From: Gonocerus acuteangulatus | Taxonomy: Eukaryota > Arthropoda > Insecta > Hemiptera > Coreidae | DNA length: 64,000 bases | NCBI GenBank assembly: GCA_946811695.1 | Contig: OX328123.1 | Span: 17,078,213 to 17,142,212, forward strand | Reading direction: 5' to 3' | Shown here: positions 11,201-24,268 of the stretch, piece after piece | Position numbering within the stretch: position 1 is the first letter of the stretch | Layout: the number at the start of each line of letters is the position of its first letter | Made by a program: the position numbers and the translations under genes | Notes under the pieces: model-generated | Databases searched by the model: none | The model's input: only the letters and a program-made list of their open reading frames with translations | What the model was told of the DNA's origin: nothing

Positions 11201-14200
11201 GTTTCTCAAACTAGTGGGATGAAGGTGATATAATAAACATTAAACATCGTCTCAATACATTCAGTTTCTCAAACTACTGGGATGAAGGTAATATAATAAA
11301 CATTAAACATCGTCTCAATACATTCAGTTTCTCAAACTACTGGGATGAAGGTAATATAATAAACATTAAACATCGTCTCAATACATTCAGTTTCTCAAAC
11401 TAGTGGGATGAAGGTAATATAATAAACATTAAACATCGTCTCAATACATTCAGTTTCTCAAACTAGTGGGATGAAGGTAATATAATAAACATTAAACATC
11501 GTCTCAATACATTCAGTTTCTCAAACTACTGGGATGAAGGTAATATAATAAACATTAAACATCGTCTCAATACATTCAGTTTCTCAAACTAGTGGGATGA
11601 AGGTAATATAATAAACATTAAACATCGTCTCAATACATTCAGTTTCTCAAACTAGTGGGATGAAGGTAATATAATAAACATTAAACATCGTCTCAATACA
11701 TTCAGTTTCTCAAACTACTGGGATGAAGGTAATATAATAAACATTAAACATCGTCTCAATACATTCAGTTTCTCAAACTACTGGGATGAAGGTAATATAA
11801 TAAACATTAAACATCGTCTCAATACATTCAGTTTCTCAAACTACTGGGATGAAGGTAATATAATAAACATTAAACATCGTCACAATACATTCAGTTTCTC
11901 AAACTAGTGGGATGAAGGTAATATAATAAACATTAAACATCGTCTCAACACATTCAGTTTCTCAAACTAGTGGGATGAAGGTAATATAATAAACATTAAA
12001 CATCGTCTCAATACATTCAGTTTCTCAAACTAGTGGGATGAAGGTAATATAATAAACATTAAACATCGTCTCAACACATTCAGTTTCTCAAACTAGTGGG
12101 ATGAAGGTAATATAATATACATTAAACATCGTCTCAATACATTCAGTTTCTCAAACTAGTGGGATGAAGGTAATATAATATACATTAAACATCGTCTCAA
12201 TACATTCAGTTTCTTAAACTAGTGGGATGAAGGTAATATAATATACATTAAACATCGTCTCAATACATTCAGTTTCTTAAACTACTGGGATGAAGGTAAT
12301 ATAATATACATTAAACATCGTCTCAACACATTCAGTTTCTCAAACTAGTGGGATGAAGGTAATATAATAAACATTAAACATCGTCTCAATACATTCAGTT
12401 TCTCAAACTAGTGGGATGAAGGTAATATAATAAACATTAAACATCGTCTCAATACATTCAGTTTCTCAAACTAGTGGGATGAAGGTAATATAATAAACAT
12501 TAAACATCGTCTCAATACATTCAGTTTCTCAAACTACTGGGATGAAGGTAATATAATAAACATTAAACATCGTCTCAATACATTCAGTTTCTCAAACTAC
12601 TGGGATAAAGGTAATATAATAAACATTAAACATCGTCTCAATACATTCAGTTTCTCAAACTAGTGGGATGAAGGTAATATAATAAACATTAAACATCGTC
12701 TCAATACATTCAGTTTCTCAAACTAGTGGGATGAAGGTAATATAATAAACATTAAACATCGTCTCAACACATTCAGTTTCTCAAACTAGTGGGATGAAGG
12801 TAATATAATAAACATTAAACATCGTCTCAATACATTCAGTTTCTCAAACTAGTGGGATGAAGGTAATATAATATACACTAAACATCGTCTCAATACATTC
12901 AGTTTCTCAAACTAGTGGGATGAAGGTAATATAATAAACATTAAACATCGTCTCAACAAATTCAGTTTCTCAAACTAGTGGGATGAAGGTAATATAATAT
13001 ACATTAAACATCGTCTCAATACATTCAGTTTCTCAAACTAGTGGGATGAAGGTAATATAATAAACATTAAACATCGTCTCAATACATTCAGTTTCTCAAA
13101 CTACTGGGATGAAGGTAATATAATAAACATTAAACATCGTCTCAATACATTCAGTTTCTCAAACTAGTGGGATGAAGGTAATATAATAAACATTAAACAT
13201 CGTCTCAATACATTCAGTTTCTCAAACTAGTGGGATGAAGGTAATATAATAAACATTAAACATCGTCTCAATACATTCAGTTTCTCAAACTAGTGGGATG
13301 AAGGTAATATAATAAACATTAAACATCGTCTCAATACATTCAGTTTCTCAAACTAGTGGGATGAAGGTAATATAATATACACTAAACATCGTCTCAATAC
13401 ATTCAGTTTCTCAAACTAGTGGGATGAAGGTAATATAATAAACATTAAACATCGTCTCAACACATTCAGTTTCTCAAACTAGTGGGATGAAGGTAATATA
13501 ATATACATTAAACATCGTCTCAATACATTCAGTTTCTCAAACTAGTGGGATGAAGGTAATATAATATACATTAAACATCGTCTCAATACATTCAGTTTCT
13601 TAAACTAGTGGGATGAAGGTAATATAATATACATTAAACATCGTCTCAATACATTCAGTTTCTCAAACTAGTGGGATGAAGGTAATATAATAAACATTAA
13701 ACATCGTCTCAATACATTCAGTTTCTCAAACTAGTGGGATGAAGGTAATATAATAAACATTAAACATCGTCTCAATACATTCAGTTTCTCAAACTAGTGG
13801 GATGAAGGTAATATAATAAACATTAAACATCGTCTCAATACATTCAGTTTCTTAAACTACTGGGATGAAGGTAATATAATATACATTAAACATCGTCTCA
13901 ACACATTCAGTTTCTCAAACTAGTGGGATGAAGGTAATATAATAAACATTAAACATCGTCTCAATACATTCAGTTTCTCAAACTAGTGGGATGAAGGTAA
14001 TATAATAAACATTAAACATCGTCTCAATACATTCAGTTTCTCAAACTACTGCGATGAAGGTAATATAATAAACATTAAACATCGTCTCAATACATTCAGT
14101 TTCTCAAACTAGTGGGATGAAGGTAATATAATAAACATTAAACATCGTCTCAATACATTCAGTTTCTCAAACTAGTGGGATGAAGGTAATATAATAAACA

Positions 14201-17200
14201 TTAAACATCGTCTCAATACATTCAGTTTCTCAAACTAGTGGGATGAAGGTAATATAATAAACATTAAACATCGTCCCATACATTCAGTTTCTCAAACTAG
14301 TGGGATGAAGGTAATATAATAAACATTAAACATCGTCTCAATACATTCAGTTTCTCAAACTAGTGGGATGAAGGTGATATAATAAACATTAAACATCGTC
14401 TCAACACATTCAGTTTCTCAAACTAGTGGGATGAAGGTAATATAATAAACATTAAACATCGTCTCAATACATTCAGTTTCTTAAACTAGTGGGAAGAAGG
14501 TAATATAATATACATTAAACATCGTCTCAATACATTCAGTTTCTCAAACTAGTGGGATGAAGGTAATATAATATACATTAAACATCGTCTCAATACATTC
14601 AGTTTCTCAAACTAGTGGGATGAAGGTAATATAATATACATTAAACATCGTCTCAATACATTCAGTTTCTCAAACTAGTGAGATGAAGGTAATATAATAA
14701 ACATTAAACATCGTCTCAATACATTCAGTTTCTCAAACTAGTGGGATGAAGGTAATATAATAAACATTAAACATCGTCTCAATACATTCAGTTTCTCAAA
14801 CTAGTGGGAGGAAGGTAATATAATATACATTAAACATCGTCTCAATACATTCAGTTTCTCAAACTAGTGAGATGAAGGTAATATAATAAACATTAAACAT
14901 CGTCTCAATACATTCAGTTTCTCAAACTAGTGGGATGAAGGTGATATAATAAACATTAAACATCGTCTCAATACATTCAGTTTCTCAAACTAGTGGGATG
15001 AAGGTGATATAATAAACATTAAACATCGTCTCAATACATTCAGTTTCTCAAACTAGTGGGATGAAGGTAATATAATAAACATTAAACATCGTCTCAATAC
15101 ATTCAGTTTCTCAAACTAGTGGGATGAAGGTAATATAATAAACATTAAACATCGTCTCAATACATTCAGTTTCTTAAACTACTGGGATGAAGGTAATATA
15201 ATATACATTAAACATCGTCTCAACACATTCAGTTTCTCAAACTAGTGGGATGAAGGTAATAAATTAAACATTAAACATCGTCTCATTACATTCAGTTTCT
15301 CAAACTAGTGGGATGAAGGTAATATAATAAACATTAAACATCGTCTCAATACATTCAGTTTCTCAAACTAGTGGGATGAAGGTAATATAATAAACATTAA
15401 TCATCGTCTCAATACATTCAGTTTCTCAAACTAGTGGGATAAAGGTGATATAATAAACATTAAACATCGTCTCAATACATTCAGTTTCTCAAACTAGTGG
15501 GATGAAGGTAATATAATAAACATTAATCATCGTCTCAATACATTCAGTTTCTCAAACTACTGGGATGAAGGTAATATAATAAACATTAAACATCGTCTCA
15601 ATTCATTCAGTTTCTCAAACTACTGCGATGAAGGTAATATAATAAACATTAAACATCGTCTCAATACATTCAGTTTCTCAAACTACTGGGATGAAGGTGA
15701 TATAATAAACATTAAACATCGTCTCAATACATTCAGTTTCTCAAACTAGTGGGATGAAGGTAATATAATAAACATTAAACATCGTCTCAATACATTCAGT
15801 TTCTCAAACTAGTGGGATGAAGGTAATATAATAAACATTAAACATCGTCTCAATACATTCAGTTTCTTAAACTACTGGGATGAAGGTAATATAATATACA
15901 TTAAACATCGTCTCAACACATTCAGTTTCTCAAACTAGTGGGATGAAGGTGATATAATAAACATTAAACATCGTCTCAACACATTCAGTTTCTCAAACTA
16001 GTGGGATGAAGGTAATATAATAAACATTAAACATCGTCTCAATAAAATTCAGTTTCTCAAACTAGTGGGATGAAGGTAATATAATAAACATTAAACATCG
16101 TCTCAATACATTCAGTTTCTCAAACTACTGGGATGAAGGTAATATAATATACATTAAACATCGTCTCAATACATTCAGTTTCTCAAACTACTGGGATGAA
16201 GGTAATATAATATACATTAAACATCGTCTCAATACATTCAGTTTCTCAAACTAGTGAGATGAAGGTGATATAATAAACATTAAACATCGTCTCAATACAT
16301 TCAGTTTCTCAAACTAGTGGGATGAAGGTGATATAATAAACATTAAACATCGTCTCAATACATTCAGTTTCTCAAACTAGTGGGATGAAGGTGATATAAT
16401 AAACATTAAACATCGTCTCAATACATTCAGTTTCTCAAACTAGTGGGATGAAGGTAATATAATAAACATTAAACATCGTCTCAATACATTCAGTTTCTCA
16501 AACTACTGGGATGAAGGTAATATAATAAACATTAAACATCGTCTCAATACATTCAGTTTCTCAAACTACTGGGATGAAGGTAATATAATAAACATTAAAC
16601 ATCGTCTCAACACATTCAGTTTCTCAAACTAGTGGGATGAAGGTAATATAATAAACATTAAACATCGTCTCAATACATTCAGTTTCTCAAACTAGTGGGA
16701 TGAAGGTAATATAATAAACATTAAACATCGTCTCAATACATTCAGTTTCTCAAACTACTGGGATGAAGGTAATATAATATACATTAAACATCGTCTCAAA
16801 ACATTCAGTTTCTCAAACTACGGGGATGAAGGTAATATAATAAACATTAAACATCGTCTCAATACATTCAGTTTCTCAAACTACTGCGATGAAGGTAATA
16901 TAATAAACATTAAACATCGTCTCAATACATTCAGTTTCTCAAACTACTGCGATGAAGGTAAAATAATAAACATTAAACATCGTCTCAATACATTCAGTTT
17001 CTCAAACTACTGCGATGAAGGTAATATAATAAACATTAAACATCGTCTCAATACATTCAGTTTCTCAAACTAGTGGGATGAAGGTAAAATAATAAACATT
17101 AAACATCGTCTCAATACATTCAGTTTCTCAAACTAGTGGGATGAAGGTAATATAATAAACATTAAACATCGTCTCAATACATTCAGTTTCTCAAACTAGT

Positions 17201-18040
17201 GGGATGAAGGTAATATAATAAACATTAAACATCGTCTCAATACATTCAGTTTCTTAAACTACTGGGATGAAGGTAATATAATATACATTAAACATCGTCT
17301 CAACACATTCAGTTTCTCAAACTAGTGGGATGAAGGTAATAAATTAAACATTAAACATCGTCTCAATACATTCAGTTTCTCAAACTAGTGGGATGAAGGT
17401 AATATAATAAACATTAAACATCGTCTCAATACATTCAGTTTCTCAAACTAGTGGGATGAAGGTAATATAATATACATTAAACATCGTCTCAATACATTCA
17501 GTTTCTCAAACTAGTGGGATAAAGGTGATATAATAAACATTAAACATCGTCTCAATACATTCAGTTTCTCAAACTAGTGGGATGAAGGTAATATAATAAA
17601 CATTAAACATCGTCTCAATACATTCAGTTTCTCAAACTACTGGGATGAAGGTAATATAATAAACATTAAACATCGTCTCAATTCATTCAGTTTCTCAAAC
17701 TACTGCGATGAAGGTAATATAATATACATTAAACATCGTCTCAATACATTCAGTTTCTTAAACTAGTGGGATGAAGGTAATATAATATACATTAAACATC
17801 GTCTCAATTCATTCAGTTTCTCAAACTAGTGGGATGAAGGTAATATAATAAACATTAAACATCGTCTCAATACATTCAGTTTCTCAAACTAGTGGGATGA
17901 AGGTAATATAATAAACATTAAACATCGTCTCCATACATTCAGTTTCTCAAACTAGTGGGATGAAGGTAATATAATAAACATTAAACATCGTCTCAATACA
18001 TTCAGTTTCTCAAACTAGTGGGATGAAGGTGATACAATAA
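8214..18040. repeat. Satellite, 63-bp unit, about 156 copies
   Basis: A head-to-tail array with a unit of 63 bp (spacing checked at 8281, 8344, 8407 and elsewhere), core CATTAAACATCGTCTCAATA through TCAGTTTCTCAAACTAGTGG to GATGAAGGTAATATAATAAA. Units differ at a few recurring sites (ATACA/ACACA, CTCAAAC/CTTAAAC, TAGTG/TACTG, GGGATG/GAGATG/GCGATG, GTAAT/GTGAT, AAAC/ATAC). Rare odd units include a 62-bp one near 14270 and a 64-bp one near 16040. All six frames of the consensus contain stops, so it is not coding. Runs of variants are repeated at distances of 29, 33 and 50 units. Confidence 0.98.
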
Positions 18041-18144
18041 AAATGTGGTTTCAAACTGTGCTTTTAATTTGTATAACTATTTTTCTCCATTATTATTATT
18101 TCATTCATATATAAATAAATTAATTTATTCTATTATATACGTAA

Positions 18145-18925
18145 CTAGCTGAATACCCGTGCTTCGTCATGGCGGATAAGTAGTTATTTTATTACGTTAA
18201 ATATACAAAATTAACGCTACTATTTAATTTGGTGTAGTTTATTATTGCACGGTTCCCGTCATACTATTTGTTATTCATCAATTGAAAAGTAATCAAGGTA
18301 TAATGTTTCTTGACACTGGGGCGCTACGGTCACCAGCCAAAGAAGTTTAACCTGTAACGGTAGAAATTCGTTGTCAATAATAAATGGACGCTAAAATTTA
18401 AAAAAATATGTTTCCAAGATATTATTTGGAAACACACATTATATTTGCGAGCATTATCAAGAAGTGTTCTGATTGGGGATGCTGATGGGTGAGGAGGCTG
18501 TGCAAGGATTTGGGATATTATTACCTCGGATGGACCATCACCAGGTATAACGTAAACTCTATGAGGGACAAAATCAGAGTTTATTTCTAGTAATTCAAGG
18601 GATGCTATCATAGTTGAAATTAACCTCAATTACAAATAATACTATGAAATAGATAATTTACGGTAACAGCTGTTCTGTTATCGTCCTAGCGACGCATGCT
18701 ACCTAGGCTTGCCTGCTCTAACCAACAAAAATTTTAAACCCCTCTAAAAATACTTAAAATTTCGAATATCAAAAAATCCTCTCTTAGCGAGTGTCTACGT
18801 TTTATAGGGAGTGTCCACGCAAAATTTCAAATTTTTCTGTGGCGTGATTTGGGCTGGGCGATGATAGGTCAGTGAGTGAGTGAGTGAGTGATTGAGTGGT
18901 ATTTGACAAATATATACCTAGTAGA
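18145..18925 (-). mobile_element. Helitron, family H1, copy 1 (non-autonomous)
   Basis: On the minus strand it begins with TCTACTA next to a 5' A (18926) and ends with a GCACGGGTATTCAGCTAG type end next to T (18144), which is the A|TC...CTAG|T geometry of Helitrons. A tetranucleotide CACT run follows the 5' end. Two further copies (33291-34102, 53917-55058) have the same ends and share internal blocks such as CACGGTTCCCGTCATACTAT. No Rep or helicase coding sequence is visible. The minus ORF at 18330-18629 has no recognised family and is probably chance. Confidence 0.85.
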
Positions 18926-19020
18926 TGATACCTACATATTTAATATGATTGTAGTTCATTCTTTATTATTTTTGGTGAAAAATAGTCTTACATTTTTCTA
19001 ATTTTAGCGTACAGATATGT

Positions 19021-19144
19021 TTTTAGCACTTTCCTCCGAAGGAAAGTAGCTATTGAGGTTGGACTCATGACGGAATTTTGGAAAAATTTCTTCAAATTTT
19101 TATCAATCCTACCTAGTAGACACCGAAAATGACCCCCCGTTAAA

Positions 19145-19209
<65 letters not shown>

Positions 19210-20124
19210 TGTTAACACGATAGCGGCCAGAGTTTTTGTTTTTTCGTCACAAAACTTTGTATACAGCATTCAATTAGCAAACGATTGAACGAGTTCGTTA
19301 ACCATCAAAGTCGGTCCACCGGAACGGGGGGTTTACCCAAAACACTAATTTGACCATGTCAGCCATAACATTTGTTATATTTCAACGAAACTTGGTATTC
19401 GTAGTGGTAATATAGAGAGAAAAGTGAGATATAAAAATGAACTAAATCGGTTCATTAGGAGGGGGGGGGGGGGTTTACTCCGGACCCACAATACCAATTC
19501 GCCACTACCAGCCGTAGTTTTTGGTATATTTCGACGAAACTCGGTATTCTTAGTGGCAATCCACAGGTAAATATGTGTTGTAAAAATAAACTAAATCGGT
19601 TCATTAGGAGGGGGGGGGGGGGGGTTACTCCGGACCCAAATTACTAATATACTCATACCGGTCGTAATTTCTGCTGTATTGGAACGAAACACGGTATACG
19701 TCGTGGGTAACTTATGAGAAAGAAGTGTTGTAAAAATGAGCTGAATCGGTCAATCGGAAAGGGGGGTTTACTTTGTAATATATATTTCAATAGAAAAGCC
19801 CGCCAGACGTAGGTTCACAAAGCCGCCCCAAGGAGCGCTTTCTACTAATAGAGGGACTGTATCCTGTTCCTGCGTTAGATCAAAATACGATAATATGAGG
19901 TTTTTTGTATTTATTACGTAGTGTAATAGGTACTATGTGTAAACATAACTCTGGAAGCAAATTAATAATTGATCAGTTACTCATTACAAAATTAAAAGAG
20001 AACTATTCACGTTTTTATTTTATTTATGTAGGATATTTTAAGCAAATTTTTCTGGAAAGCAGTCTACACTACCCAAATTCTGAGGGAAGTGCTTAGTTAT
20101 GGAGCTCCTGCGTGACGGACTTTT
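19021..20124 (-). mobile_element. HLE element, full-length copy (Helentron/DINE-like)
   Basis: On the minus strand it runs from AAAAGTCCGTCACGCAGGAG (20124) to a terminal hairpin ACTTTCCTTCGGAGGAAAGT followed by GCTAAAA (19021). Just inside the 5' end is TAAGCACTTTCCTC, an inverted match to the 3'-terminal sequence, i.e. a subterminal inverted repeat. The interior has three degenerate units of about 120 bp, each with a C-tract and sequences like ACCGATTTAGTTCATTTTTA, then an (AT)n tract (19147-19206) about 120 bp before the 3' end. Subterminal inverted repeats, a 3' hairpin and an internal microsatellite are the architecture of Helentron-associated (DINE-1-like) elements; the assignment is by architecture only. 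No coding capacity. Confidence 0.7.
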
Positions 20125-20565
20125 CATATTATCAAGTATTCAAATCCACTTATTTATTCTCGAATGAGAATCGATTAGAACCGAAGTGAAATACGAATTT
20201 CGTAGGTTATTGTAAGTAATTATGAAATAAACCCATATCGAACAGCGATTAATATCCTAGATCTATCTTCTGAGCCTAGAAGGTACATTTTTTGAATCGA
20301 TCTAAGCTCACCGATCTTTTTTGTGGATCAATCTTTTCATTTCGATTCGAATCGTTTCAAAATCTATTCATATTCGAGGATCGTCCATTACTAGTGTACT
20401 TTAAAGCTTTTTACTGCAAAAACGCAAGCGCTATATTTTTTATTTGTGCGCATGTATCACAAAAAAAACTTTTTGAGCTTAACGAATTCTACTGCTTAAC
20501 AATCTTGACCTTTCAGAACAGAGAAATCATTCGTTTAGTATATTTTTTTTTAAACTTAGACCATT
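20125..20565. other. Non-coding stretch, nothing recognised
   Basis: AT-rich, with several GATCGAT/TTCGAATCG-like short motifs at 20170-20400. The small ORF here has no family features. Confidence 0.45.
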
Positions 20566-21482
20566 TTTGAGGCAGCTAGACAGCGATACTACTTGAATAA
20601 AGAGAAAGCCTTTGCTAACACTTCACTTGGTCACTGCAGCAGATCTCTAGGCCAATGTCTTTTGAGTCGCCTGGGTGGAGAGAGTGGGTGGGTGGCACTT
20701 GATAGGGAGAGGACTTCAGGATTTTGATGAGCGGAAAGTTTAGGATGGAAACGTTGGAATCTGGATGATACAACATCATTAACGAGTGGGATATTGAGGT
20801 ATTTATGGAGGTTGAAGTTGGAAACATGAAGTGGAGCATCGACTATTGTTCTTAGGACCTTGGATTGGAATGTTTGAATGCGTCTGATGTTCGATGTTTT
20901 CGCAGTTCCCCATAGTTCTGAACCGTATGTCCAAATGGGTTGCAGTAGTGATTTGTAAATGATCAGTTTGTTTTCAGTACTTAAATGTGATTTGCGGTTT
21001 AACAGTCTATAGAGTTGTCCAAATCGTCTGTTACGTTCTTGTCTTTTAATTTTTAAGTGATGTTTCCAGGTAAGTCGGGAGTCCAAGTGTAGTCCGAGGT
21101 AGCGAACTGTATCAGAAGAGGGTAATGGGACGTTGTTGGAGTGTACTGGTGGACAGGAACTGCGACGGAGGGTGAAGGTGATGTGATGGCATTTTTCCTC
21201 ATTTATCTTGATTCTCCATTTTTTACACCATTCTTGAATTTTATTCAAGTGGGACTGAAGATTCTGCGACGCAGTGTTAGAATTTGGGTGGGATGCGAGG
21301 ATAGCTGTATCGTCTGCATAGGTTGCTAGAAGGGTATCGGGACTTGTTGGAACATCGGCTGTATACAGGGTGTAGAGCACAGGGCCCAGAACACTGCCCT
21401 GGGGAACTCCCGCTTCCACAGGATAATATTCTGAGTACTCTGATGCTGTATTCTGAGTAAATAATGAAACGCTAAAATTTTT
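20566..21482 (-). pseudogene. Jockey-like LINE, RT palm/thumb and 3' end
   Basis: The longest readable LINE relic: one open frame of 262 codons (21419 down to 20631), extending in frame to about 21480. Visible RT motifs are AGVPQGSVLGP (palm block 4) and TYADDTAILASH (catalytic YADD block 5), then YLGLHLDSRLTW, RQERNRRFGQLYRLLNRK, LLQPIWTYGSELWG and a C-terminal RRLKRHWPRDLLQ, as in Jockey-type ORF2 proteins. Endonuclease and RT blocks 0-3 are missing, so it is 5' truncated. About 65 bp of 3' UTR follow the stop. A second copy of the same family lies on the plus strand at about 49280-50145. No poly-A or target duplication seen. The open frame may reflect recent insertion. Confidence 0.9.
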
Positions 21483-22218
21483 ACCCGGCCCTTCTGAGTT
21501 GCTTCAACATATTGGCGCCATAAGCGGGTATTCTCCCTAGGAAAAGCCCTATAACAGTAAATTGAAAAGTTCACGAATGTAGATTAAAATTGTTCAAAAT
21601 AACGTCGTAAATCTGACGTATAAATATCGTGAAGGGATTGGATAAAAAATTATTAAAATGAGTTTCCATTGAATTGGTTTGAAAGGCCCAGTTGGTGTAA
21701 AATTCTCGCCACGTACTGGGTTGATGTATAGCCCCAAATGAAGGAGCTCTCTCTCGGAAATTGTCCTCTTGTCCAGCAATTATTTTACACTAGACAAGTT
21801 CGATCTCTGTAACCGTGTTATACATTCAATGGATCTATTCGGCAACGAGGCTGGGCTTTACAGCATTTCAATAGCCATAAACATTTCTGATTCCATTATT
21901 ATTTAATTTTTTACCCTTCAATAATTAATGACGACCCAAATGAAATTCGATATTCCATTGCATTCAATTATCGGAATGTCAGTCTAATGAATAATTTATT
22001 TATCAGCCACCCCGTGTGGAATGTTGTCGTTGGTATTTTAGTTTGTACGTGGGAAGCCATCATAAAATTAATTTCTCGCAATGTTCGGATTGTTGAATTT
22101 CTCAGAATGTGCTCACAATGTTAATAATGCTCCACCGATATTTTTTAAATTATGATCTCCTTGAACCAACAGAAACAGCCGCAAAAGTTACCTCGAGTTT
22201 TTTTTTTTTTTTTTTTTT
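21483..22218. other. Non-coding stretch with short ORFs, nothing recognised
   Basis: A minus-strand ORF (21574-21326) has a protein-like start (RAFPRENTRLWRQYVEATQK) directly upstream of the LINE fragment in another frame; I cannot assign it. The stretch ends in a T-run (about 22198-22220). Confidence 0.45.
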
Positions 22219-22434
22219 TTTGTAGAGAACATAGTAAGCTTTCAAAAGGTCACCTTCCACTTACCACGATTTTACAACCGTTTTCAAAATATAAAGGAAT
22301 ATATACGTAGTTCCTAGAAACATTTCATTTTTATTAATAAAATATTTTATTTTGAAACGTAAAGAAAATGTATACATTTTTGTGTTTAAGAATTTCAAAT
22401 ATGAAGACAATTGTATTGAAACAAGTTTTGTCGC

Positions 22435-22486
<52 letters not shown>

Positions 22487-22620
22487 TTGAACCATAATAC
22501 CATGAATATTTCTGTTATGTATAGGTTCTGAAACCAAATTTTTTTATCCGGCACTTCCGGATTGCGTTATGTGAACAACCTTATAAGCAGGGTTTCTTCC
22601 AATGTAGGGAAAGAAAACCG
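22219..22620 (+). repeat. Repeat family J, copy 1
   Basis: Two blocks, 22219-22300 and 22545-22615, match 44907-44990 and 45585-45645 in the same order and spacing, once the SINE inserted in the second copy is removed. The 3' block (CTTATAAGCAGGGTTTCTTC) is also distantly like the HLE 3' end (CAACCTCAATAGCTACTTTC). An (AT)n tract lies at about 22438-22481. Non-coding. Confidence 0.55.
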
Positions 22621-23620
22621 TTCTAAAAGTTTTATATAAAAGTTAAACTATAAGGACATAAAACAATACTTTTTTATCTCCTCATATATTGTTAAATACA
22701 TAACATTTTCAAATTACTGACTGACAGAAGTCAATATATTTCTAAAATTCTCATACTTCTTAAAACTATCAATATATGTATATAGCAATATTTAACACTT
22801 TTCTTGTTTTGTTTTTTTAGGTGAAAAATATTATTATTTTGAACTGCTCTCTTTTTGAAAAAATTGTATTTAACACAATTTAATTCAAACATGTTGGATA
22901 TCATAATGCCCCTTGGTAAACGCCCAAGTAGTGGAGCATTTTAATCATAATAAATAAAATAAAAATTTATTTTAACAATTTCATTAGCACCAGGGAACCT
23001 ACTGTAAAATTAAGTTTATTAAATGAATGAGGTTATTAGTGGTTGCCCTATATTTGGTGATATTGGAGAGAGAATGAGGTGGTGTTCTGAAAGTAGGTGA
23101 TGGAGCTTGGTGAGATTTTATTTCCAGCTAGGAGTCCGTTTACCAGCTCTCAATTAGAGATCCTTCAGGCACTCAGTCTTAACCCCAAGTCTCTCTACTA
23201 ACTGGCACTATCTCACCAGCCAACTCTCTACCTTACATTTCGGCTTTTCTATATCTCTTACAACGTGGTAGGGGAGGAATATGGATGGCATAGATATATT
23301 TAAAAGAAAACCGAATGTAAATCATTCTAAACAAAAAATTACGTTAAATCCAGGGATCGAAACAGTTATTTTTTTTATCGAAATAGTTAAAATTTAACTG
23401 TTAAAAAACTTTTCTTTTATAAATTAAAAAATAGCAGTTAAAAAATAGCTTTTACTTAAAAGTTATAAGAGTAAAAATTATTTAGGTACTTCTCAAATAA
23501 GGTACATGAAAATAAAAGGTAATGTATTACTTTTATTTTTTTTTCAAGGTGAAATGAAAGGTTCAAGTATTTTCATCAGGAATTTTATGATTTCGTTGGT
23601 TTACAATACCTGGAATATTG
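22621..23620. other. AT-rich stretch without recognisable gene
   Basis: Contains a GC-richer patch at 23050-23280 without tRNA or coding features that I recognise. Confidence 0.5.
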
Positions 23621-23639
23621 GGAAGAAAGAAAATATACA

Positions 23640-23770
23640 CTTCCATACCTATATAAACTAGCAATTATTAAGTGCTGAAAGGGCCTTTTCAACCCAAAAA
23701 AGTATATATACACTAAATGATTATAAATATAATCTAAATTCCTCAAACTTACAGGATAAATTATTATAGA
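23640..23770 (+). pseudogene. hAT-like transposase C-terminal relic
   Basis: The plus strand reads LLSAERAFSTQKSIYTLND and, after a gap, LQDKLL then a stop. This resembles the C-terminal dimerisation segment of hAT-family transposases, where a conserved (S/C)ERxFS block is followed by a helix ending near a leucine pair. Only this short piece is seen, with no catalytic region and no identifiable TIRs or 8-bp target duplication. A domesticated or unrelated gene fragment is possible. Confidence 0.45.
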
Positions 23771-24044
23771 AATTGAATGAATTTTCCAAAATAAGTGAAT
23801 ACTGAAATATATTTGTTAATACAGAAAATAAACATTAATAGCTTTAATTTATTCGTCTTAACTTTTTCCTATTGAGTGTTTTAATAATAATTACTTTAAA
23901 ACTTTTATTTTTTTTAAATTGAGAAATAACAGCAAAAACCAAATCTTTGGTTATGTCTGGAGTTAGGACAGATTTTTTTATACATATATATTTCAGTTTT
24001 TTTATTAAAACCTCCGTCGTTTGGGTATTTTAAAAAAATCTACT

Positions 24045-24268
24045 TTACAGTAATGCTATTCTATACACGACATTAGACGTATAGCCATCGGGGATCAAGC
24101 ATACAGCCTGCTAGGATTGCTAACACGTGACAGAACCACATAAAACTGACCGTGGGAAAAACAGCTAATACCTAGATCCACACCCACAACTTTTAGCGTC
24201 TGACCTTGGGCTTTATTAATTGTCATCGCGAAACATAGGCTCACTGGAATCTTGACTCGTTTAAACCT
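24045..24268 (-). pseudogene. Helitron helicase C-terminal fragment
   Basis: The minus strand reads IPVSLCFAMTINKAQGQTLK, then VGVDLG, then CFSHGQFYVVLSRV, matching the C-terminal helicase motifs (AMTINKxQGQT and HGQxYVxLSRV) of the PIF1-like helicase carried by autonomous Helitrons. A one-base deletion near 24096-24100 shifts the frame before the last 15 codons, shown by comparison with 25870-25977, where the extra base is present. The terminal hairpin and CTAG end are missing here. A dead fragment of the Helitron group that also left the copy at 25795-26458. Confidence 0.85.

Noticed and set aside
8214..18040. CRISPR-like regular repeats
   Set aside because: The 63-bp units abut with no unique spacers, and the surroundings are eukaryotic. 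It is a tandem satellite. The same applies to the 107-, 151- and 76-bp arrays.
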